This document shows positions 58,740 to 64,000 of a stretch of 64,000 nucleotides of DNA, one piece after another (positions within the stretch are counted from its first letter, which is position 1; each line of letters begins with the position of its first letter). Position numbers and translations under genes: made by a program. Source of the DNA: Bacillota bacterium. Its GTDB lineage: Bacteria > Bacillota > Clostridia > Acetivibrionales > Acetivibrionaceae. The stretch spans positions 1 through 64,000 of the forward strand of contig JAEWSG010000206.1 of NCBI GenBank assembly GCA_023398495.1. The letters are read 5' to 3'. The notes under the pieces are model-generated. The model saw only the letters and a program-made list of their open reading frames with translations. It searched no databases and had not been told where the DNA came from.

Positions 58740-58856
58740 CTAGTGCTGATTAACAAAATAAAATTCTAGAATTTTATTTTGTTAATCAGCAAGAAACATA
58801 GGATGTGCATTTTGCATAATTCATTTCTAGAAATGAATTATGTTCAAAAGCACTAG
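58740..58856. repeat. nested palindromic element
   Basis: A perfect 46-bp palindrome (58745-58790) and a perfect 28-bp palindrome (58815-58842), both centred on TTCTAGAA, lie inside outer arms CTAGTGCT (58740-58747) and AGCACTAG (58849-58856). It could extrude as a three-way cruciform. No transposase is present. Confidence 0.8.
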
Positions 58857-58896
58857 ACACATGAATTTATTGTCTGTGCAAAGGAGGAGAGCACAC

Positions 58897-59577
58897 ATGG
58901 CGAAAATTGAGCATATGGATAATGATAGTAATTCCTCGCTACGTGGAAAAGTATTCATCCATTTGGAAAATAACATATTAAATGGCACATATGAAGCAGG
59001 AGACAGCCTGATTGAAACAAAACTTTCAGAAGAGCTTGGTGTTAGCAGAACGCCTATACGTGAAGCTATAAGGCAGCTTGAACTCGAAGGTCTTGTGCAG
59101 ACTATACCCAATAAAGGAGCAGTAGTTACAGGAATATCAGCTAAGGATATTGATGATATTTATACAATACGGTTGATGATTGAAGGTCTCGCAGCCCGGT
59201 GGGCAGCCGAAAACATTACAGATGAAGAGCTTAAGGAGATGAAAGATTCTTTAGAATTAGAAGAATTTTACACCGAGAAGAATGATTTGGATCATATATT
59301 GAAGCTTGATACGAAATTTCATGAAGCCATATTCAGAGCAAGTAAAAGCAGGCCGCTAATGAATATGCTAAGAAATTTTCATCACTACATTCAAAGAGCA
59401 CGTACACATTCATTGAGTAAAAGTGGCAGAGCGGAGGAGGCTTTGACAGAACACAGAGCAATTTATAATGCAATATCTTGTAAAGATGCTAAAAAAGCTG
59501 AGGAGCTTACTATAGAACATGTAAAAAAAGCCAGTTTGAATTTATTGAAAGGAGATGCATTTAAAAATGGAGTTTGA
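58897..59577 (+). CDS. GntR-family regulator, FCD type
   Basis: 226 residues. Winged helix (about 15-80; LIETKLSEELGVSRTPIREAIRQLELEGLVQTIPNKGAVV) and FCD ligand domain with metal-binding residues in LDTKFHEAIF and LTEHRAIYNAI. AAAGGAGG precedes the ATG at 58897. It overlaps citrate synthase by 11 bases, suggesting a role in controlling citrate entry to the incomplete TCA cycle. Confidence 0.9.
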   Translation: MAKIEHMDNDSNSSLRGKVFIHLENNILNGTYEAGDSLIETKLSEELGVSRTPIREAIRQLELEGLVQTIPNKGAVVTGISAKDIDDIYTIRLMIEGLAARWAAENITDEELKEMKDSLELEEFYTEKNDLDHILKLDTKFHEAIFRASKSRPLMNMLRNFHHYIQRARTHSLSKSGRAEEALTEHRAIYNAISCKDAKKAEELTIEHVKKASLNLLKGDAFKNGV

Positions 59578-60913
59578 TGGAGCATATAGCAAATATACGG
59601 AGATTATAAAAAATAACAATAATATTGAGCCTGAAATGTTTGAGAAATATAATGTAAAACGAGGGCTTAGAAACGCCGACGGTACAGGTGTTCTGGTAGG
59701 TATTTCAGAGGTTGGAGATGTCCATGCCTACATCATGGATGAGGGTGAAAAAATTCCTGTACAGGGAAGACTTAGATATAGGGGTATTGATATTTTTGAT
59801 TTTGTAAAAGGTTTTTTGGGTGAAAACCGCCTTGGCTTTGAAGAAGCCTGTTACCTGCTTCTATTTGGAGAACTCCCTAAAAAAGAGGAGTTGGATGAAT
59901 TCTCAGCGATACTAGGGTCAAGGAGAGAATTGCCGGATTACTTTACAGAAGATATGATTTTAAAAGCACCAAGTAAAGATATTATGAACAAGCTTGCCAG
60001 AGCTGTGCTTGCATCCTATTCATATGATGATAACCCGGATGACACTAGTGTGGAAAATACATTAAGGCAGTGTATAGACCTTATAGCGAGATTCCCAACT
60101 ATGGCTGCCTATGGCTATCAGGCAAAAAGGCACTATCATGAGGGGCAAAGCCTTTTTTTGCACAGCCCGAAGCCTGAACTTAGCACGGCTGAAAATATTC
60201 TGCATATGATACGTCCTGACAGCTCGTATACCAGGTCTGAAGTTGAGATTTTAGATCTACTCCTTGTATTGCATGCTGAGCATGGTGGTGGAAATAATTC
60301 AACCTTTGCAACCCGTGTGGTTTCATCTAGTGGTACAGATACATATTCTGCTATTGCTGCTGCTATAGGTTCATTGAAGGGTCCAAAGCATGGTGGCGCA
60401 AATATAAAGGTAATGCAGATGATGGAGGATATAAAATCCCATGTCAAAAATTGGGCGGATGAAGGCGAAGTCGCTGACTATCTGGTAAAGATACTAAATA
60501 AGGAAGCTTATGACAGATCGGGACTGATATATGGCATGGGTCATGCCGTTTACACTCTTTCAGACCCACGTGGTATTGTGCTCAAAAGGAAAGCACAGGA
60601 ATTGGCAAAGGAAACAGGTAATGAAGAAGAATACAATCTCTTTACCCTTATAGAGAGAATTTCTCCCGATGTTTTTGCAAGAGTGAAAAGATCTGATAAA
60701 GTAGTAAGTGCCAATGTGGACTTCTATTCCGGATTTGTATATAAGTCATTAGGAATACCTCATGAGCTCTATACTCCGCTTTTTGCAATTTCAAGAATTG
60801 CAGGATGGAGTGCACACTTGATGGAGGAAATTATAAACGGTGGCAGGATTATAAGACCTGCATATAAAAATGTACTTGGAAAAGTCCCGTATAAATCTAT
60901 GAGGGATAGATAA
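59567..60913 (+). CDS. gltA: citrate synthase
   Basis: 448 residues, type I citrate synthase family. Catalytic histidines in LHAEHGGGNNSTFATR and GMGHAVYTLSDPR, and the aspartate in NVDFYSGFVYKSLGIP. The ATG at 59567 follows AAAGGAG at 12 bases; an in-frame ATG four codons earlier has no room for a ribosome site. A methylcitrate synthase activity is possible but less likely next to aconitase. It feeds glutamate synthesis via citrate. Confidence 0.92.
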   Translation: MEFDGAYSKYTEIIKNNNNIEPEMFEKYNVKRGLRNADGTGVLVGISEVGDVHAYIMDEGEKIPVQGRLRYRGIDIFDFVKGFLGENRLGFEEACYLLLFGELPKKEELDEFSAILGSRRELPDYFTEDMILKAPSKDIMNKLARAVLASYSYDDNPDDTSVENTLRQCIDLIARFPTMAAYGYQAKRHYHEGQSLFLHSPKPELSTAENILHMIRPDSSYTRSEVEILDLLLVLHAEHGGGNNSTFATRVVSSSGTDTYSAIAAAIGSLKGPKHGGANIKVMQMMEDIKSHVKNWADEGEVADYLVKILNKEAYDRSGLIYGMGHAVYTLSDPRGIVLKRKAQELAKETGNEEEYNLFTLIERISPDVFARVKRSDKVVSANVDFYSGFVYKSLGIPHELYTPLFAISRIAGWSAHLMEEIINGGRIIRPAYKNVLGKVPYKSMRDR

Positions 60914-60972
60914 AAATAATGCTTGGGACTACTTCAAGCTCAAGTAATGTCAAAAGTTAGCACCTTGTAAAT

Positions 60973-61026
60973 ATCGCAGAAGTCAGTGCTGTTTTTATAG
61001 CAGCTGACTCTGCGATGTTTTATTTT
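60973..61026 (+). terminator. terminator of citrate synthase
   Basis: ATCGCAGA-GTCAG-TGCTG pairs with AGCAG-CTGAC-TCTGCGAT, then TTTTATTTT. Strong stem with a short loop. Confidence 0.9.
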
Positions 61027-61091
61027 ACATAACTATTCTACATTATAGACACACTAATGAACAGTATGTTAAAATGACACGGGTGCGGCTA

Positions 61092-61159
61092 ATATATAAG
61101 TTTCTGCTCTGGATAACGAGAAAACTTGGTTTGATAATGTTTTCAAAGTATGAGAATAG
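61092..61159. repeat. family C repeat, copy 3
   Basis: Matches copies at 19127 and 56981 through CTCTGGATAACGAGAAAACTT and GGTTTGATAATGTTTTCAAAG. It ends about 30 bases before a second MATE gene. The long terminal stem of copy 2 is absent. Confidence 0.7.
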
Positions 61160-61187
61160 TATATAACTATTATGATGAAGGTGTATT

Positions 61188-62567
61188 ATGGAAACTAGAA
61201 ACGAAAATCCGTTAGGAGTTTCGAATATAAATGATTTAATAAGGAAATTTGCACTGCCAAGCATAATGGCAATGCTTGTAGGTGCATTGTATAATATCGT
61301 AGATCAGTTTTTCATCGGAAGAAGTGTTGGGGAGCTTGGCAATGCCGCTACTAACGTTTCCTTTCCGTTAAGTATTTCCTGCATAGCAATTGCTCTATTG
61401 TTTGGACTAGGTGGGGCATCTGCATTTAATATTTCACTTGGAGGGGGAGACAGGAAAAAAGCGGTTTATTATATTGGTAATGCATCGGTGCTGCTCTTTG
61501 GGTGTGGTTTGATATTGTGTATAATAGCAGAGCTATTTTTGACGCCTTTGCTTGTTTTTTTCGGTTCGCCGGAAAATGTTTTGGCTTATGCAAAGACTTA
61601 CACAGGTATAACTGCAATAGGATTTCCTTTTTTGATCTTTTCCACTGGTGGAGGACACCTTATAAGAGCAGATGGAAGTCCAAAGTATACAATGCTGTGT
61701 AATCTTTCGGGAGCTGTTATAAATACAATTCTTGACCCTATATTTATATTCGGATTTGATATGGGAATGACCGGTGCTGCATTAGCAACAATTATCGGAC
61801 AGGTTTTCTCTGCCTGGTTGGCTTTTCGTTATCTGCTTAATTGTAAGACGGTACACATTCAAAGACAACATTTAGTTCCAAAATGGCAATTCGCCAGAAG
61901 AATTATGACTTTAGGAGCAGCATCCTGCTTTAATCAGATTGCAATGATGATTGTTCAGATAGTACTGAACAAATCTCTTGCGCATTATGGTGCATTGTCA
62001 CACTATGGGGAATCGGTTCCATTGGCATCTGCCGGAATCATTACCAAGGTCAATCAAGTGTTTTTTGCTGTTGTTATCGGGATTTCACAAGGGATGCAAC
62101 CTATTGCAAGTTTTAATTATGGAGCAAGAAAGTATGAAAGAGTAAAAAAGGTTTATTTTCTTTCGTTCATTTATGGTATGGCAGTATCTGTACCTGCTTT
62201 TCTACTTTTTCAAATTGTTCCAAGGGGGATTATATCCATTTTCGGCTCGGGCTCACAGGAATATTACAGGTTTGCCACATTGTATTTCAGGGCATACCTT
62301 TTCTTTACGTTCATAAACTTTATACAACCTATATCATCTACTTTCTTTACAGCAATTGGTAATCCGAAAAAAGGTATCTTCCTTTCTCTGACAAGACAGA
62401 TACTGTTTTTGTTGCCGTTAATTATTATATTGCCACGCTTTATGGGGATTGATGGTATTATGTATGCAGGCCCAATTGCGGATTTTGTTGCAGCCGCAGT
62501 GTCGGTGGTGATGATATCTACAGAACTACGTCATATGGGGAAAGTTAACAGTGTATCTTGTGCATAG
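61188..62567 (+). CDS. MATE-family efflux transporter (MepA-like)
   Basis: 459 residues. NDLIRKFALPSIMAMLVGALYNIVDQFFIGRSVGELGNAATNVSFPLSISCIAIALLFGLGGASAFNISLG resembles the MepA subgroup. GAAGGTG precedes ATG. It lies between citrate synthase and aconitase on the same strand but has its own flanking terminators, so it is probably not part of their operon. Confidence 0.9.
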   Translation: METRNENPLGVSNINDLIRKFALPSIMAMLVGALYNIVDQFFIGRSVGELGNAATNVSFPLSISCIAIALLFGLGGASAFNISLGGGDRKKAVYYIGNASVLLFGCGLILCIIAELFLTPLLVFFGSPENVLAYAKTYTGITAIGFPFLIFSTGGGHLIRADGSPKYTMLCNLSGAVINTILDPIFIFGFDMGMTGAALATIIGQVFSAWLAFRYLLNCKTVHIQRQHLVPKWQFARRIMTLGAASCFNQIAMMIVQIVLNKSLAHYGALSHYGESVPLASAGIITKVNQVFFAVVIGISQGMQPIASFNYGARKYERVKKVYFLSFIYGMAVSVPAFLLFQIVPRGIISIFGSGSQEYYRFATLYFRAYLFFTFINFIQPISSTFFTAIGNPKKGIFLSLTRQILFLLPLIIILPRFMGIDGIMYAGPIADFVAAAVSVVMISTELRHMGKVNSVSCA

Positions 62568-62570
62568 AAA

Positions 62571-62593
62571 AAATTACTTGGGCAATTTTTTTG
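62571..62593 (+). terminator. weak terminator after the MATE gene
   Basis: AAAAATT and AATTTTT flank ACTTGGGC and run into seven Ts. Stem is AT-rich. Confidence 0.5.
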
Positions 62594-62618
62594 ATTTTTG
62601 CTTGCTTTAGAGTATAAT
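62591..62618 (+). promoter_or_regulatory. promoter of aconitase
   Basis: TTGATT (62591-62596), 16-base spacer, TATAAT (62613-62618). Leader about 75 nt to the start, with TTGCA...TGCAA arms (about 62624-62660) that could bind a regulator. Confidence 0.55.
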
Positions 62619-62700
62619 ATTTATTGCAATACTTTTTAAAATTATATATTATTAATGCAAAATGTATTAAAGAGAACAAACCTGATTTGGAGGTCGTGAA

Positions 62701-64000
62701 ATGAGAGGTACGATTACTGAGAAAATATTATTACAGCATATGGTGGATGGCGAAGCAATTATTGGAAATGAAATTGCTATCAAGATTGACAACACATTGA
62801 CGCAGGATGCTACTGGTACTATGGCATATCTGCAGTTTGAAGCTATAGGAATGGATAGGGTTAAAACCGAGCTCAGTGTGAGTTTCGTTGACCATAATAC
62901 CCTGCAGGCGGATTTCAAGAATGCTGATGATCACCGCTATCTTCAATCTGTTGCAAAACGTTATGGATTATATTTTTCAAAGCCTGGAAACGGTATTTGC
63001 CACCAGCTGTTTTTAGAGCGTTTTGCACGTCCGGGAAAAACATTGATTGGTTCCGATAGTCACACTCCTACTGCAGGAGGAATCGGAAGCTTCGCAATGG
63101 GAGCCGGAGGTTTGGATGTTGCTGCTGCTATGGCTGGAGCACCGTTTAGAATCAAGTTTCCAAAGGTAGTTGGTGTAAAGCTTGAAGGAAAGCTTAGCGA
63201 TTGGGTATCAGCAAAAGACGTTATATTGGAAGTTTTGCACAGGATAGATGTTAAGGGTGGAGTAGGTAAGGTATTGGAGTATTGCGGACCAGGGGTCAAA
63301 ACACTTTCTGTCCCTGACCGTGCGACAATTACAAATATGGGTACCGAAACAGGTTGTACAACAAGTATCTTCCCAAGCGATGAAGTAACAAAAGCTTTCC
63401 TCGAAGCACAGGGACGAGTAGATCAATGGGTTGAACTTGTTCCGTCAAAAGATGTTGAATATGATGAAATAATTGAGATTGACTTAAGCAAATTAGAGCC
63501 AATGATAGCTCTTCCTCACAGCCCTGGAAAAGTAAAGACTGTCAGGGAAGTAGCAGGCATAAAGGTTGACCAGGTTGGTGTCGGATCTTGCACAAATTCT
63601 TCCTTGAGGGATTTAAAGATGGTTGCCAATGCATTAAAGGGAAAGACCATAAATGAAAACGTAAGTATGACAATAAGTCCAGGTTCTCGTCAGGTTGTTG
63701 AGCATATGGTAGACAGCGGAGAAATGAACTATCTGGTACAGGCAGGAGCACGTATTTTGGAAAATTCATGCGGACCATGTATCGGTATGGGTTCGGCACC
63801 TTGCTCTGCGGGAGTTTCAGTCCGTACTTTCAATAGAAACTTCGAAGGTAGAAGCGGAACAAAGGATGCGCAGGTTTACCTTGCAAGCCCTGAAGTTGCA
63901 GCAGCAGCGGCTCTTACAGGAATGATAACCGATCCGAGGGATTTGGGTGAATGCCCAAAAATTCAGATGCCTGATAAATTTTTTATAAATGATAATATGA
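62701..64000 (+). CDS. acn: aconitate hydratase, 5' part
   Basis: 433 codons before the window ends; the full enzyme should have roughly 640 residues. Iron-sulfur cysteines are at 297 (VGSCTNSS) and 357 and 360 (NSCGPCIG). GSDSHTPTAGGIGSFAMGAGGLDVA and DNTLTQDATGTMAYLQFEA are conserved. TTGGAGG precedes the ATG. Interconverts citrate and isocitrate, following citrate synthase upstream. Confidence 0.92.
   Translation, partial: MRGTITEKILLQHMVDGEAIIGNEIAIKIDNTLTQDATGTMAYLQFEAIGMDRVKTELSVSFVDHNTLQADFKNADDHRYLQSVAKRYGLYFSKPGNGICHQLFLERFARPGKTLIGSDSHTPTAGGIGSFAMGAGGLDVAAAMAGAPFRIKFPKVVGVKLEGKLSDWVSAKDVILEVLHRIDVKGGVGKVLEYCGPGVKTLSVPDRATITNMGTETGCTTSIFPSDEVTKAFLEAQGRVDQWVELVPSKDVEYDEIIEIDLSKLEPMIALPHSPGKVKTVREVAGIKVDQVGVGSCTNSSLRDLKMVANALKGKTINENVSMTISPGSRQVVEHMVDSGEMNYLVQAGARILENSCGPCIGMGSAPCSAGVSVRTFNRNFEGRSGTKDAQVYLASPEVAAAAALTGMITDPRDLGECPKIQMPDKFFINDNM

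Noticed and set aside
58740..58856. CRISPR or insertion-sequence end
   Set aside because: There are no regularly spaced direct repeats and no transposase; symmetry is purely palindromic.

Overview
The window is AT-rich Gram-positive DNA from an anaerobic, cellulosome-forming clostridium. The evidence is clostridial ribosomal-protein and Ecf gene order, strong AGGAGG ribosome sites, zinc-type S14 and S4, an Lsy/Lon/PilZ/OmpR gene set typical of Clostridia, and two secreted proteins with duplicated type I dockerins carrying Ser-Ile at the recognition positions. Clostridium cluster III (Acetivibrio/Ruminiclostridium relatives) is the best guess; the species cannot be fixed from the sequence alone.

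Layout. 1-125: 3' end of a 5S rRNA gene and its terminator, so the window starts at the end of an rRNA operon. 127-826: no convincing gene, but a foldable element with two GGA-loop hairpins. 827-18097: the S10-spc-alpha superoperon (rpsJ to rplQ, with secY, adk, map, a KOW protein gene, infA, rpmJ and rpoA), led by a sigma-A promoter and a leader containing an intrinsic terminator. 18268-24956: energy-coupling-factor genes ecfA1, ecfA2 and ecfT, then a ROK kinase, truA, rplM and rpsI. An oppositely oriented RsmC-like methyltransferase gene bracketed by direct repeats splits ecfA1 from ecfA2. 25089-32011: accessory genes (LysE exporter, orphan Dam-type methylase, PadR/DUF2812 pair, an FtsH-like ATPase without a protease domain, a PIG-V-like mannosyltransferase, an MFS carrier). 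32208-38932: a small membrane protein, an amidohydrolase, tsaE-tsaB-rimI, a Lon-like protease and a PilZ protein. 39150-46273: an HD-domain protein, a large dockerin/lectin protein, a DUF2680-like exported protein and an OmpR/EnvZ-type pair.

46393-49301 is the most unusual block. A tRNA-Pro(CGG) is followed by an opposite-strand operon of an RloA-like ATPase, an RloB-like TOPRIM protein, a possible tiny ORF, and an uncharacterised protein that resembles an ADP-ribosyltransferase fold. This looks like an anti-phage island of the AbiL/RloAB kind with an extra effector. 49638-52106 holds an NMT1-like binding protein fused to OmpA plus a coiled-coil partner. 52250-54739 is a divergent DMT transporter/MocR regulator pair. 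54893-56524 is a dockerin-bearing SGNH esterase. 57163-64000 holds two MATE transporters interleaved with an FCD-GntR regulator, citrate synthase and a truncated aconitase gene.

Intergenic DNA carries at least five small dispersed repeat families (called A to E here), most able to form hairpins. They sit at the borders of genes that break the expected gene order. A perfect 46-bp palindrome and a perfect 28-bp palindrome are nested in front of the gntR gene.
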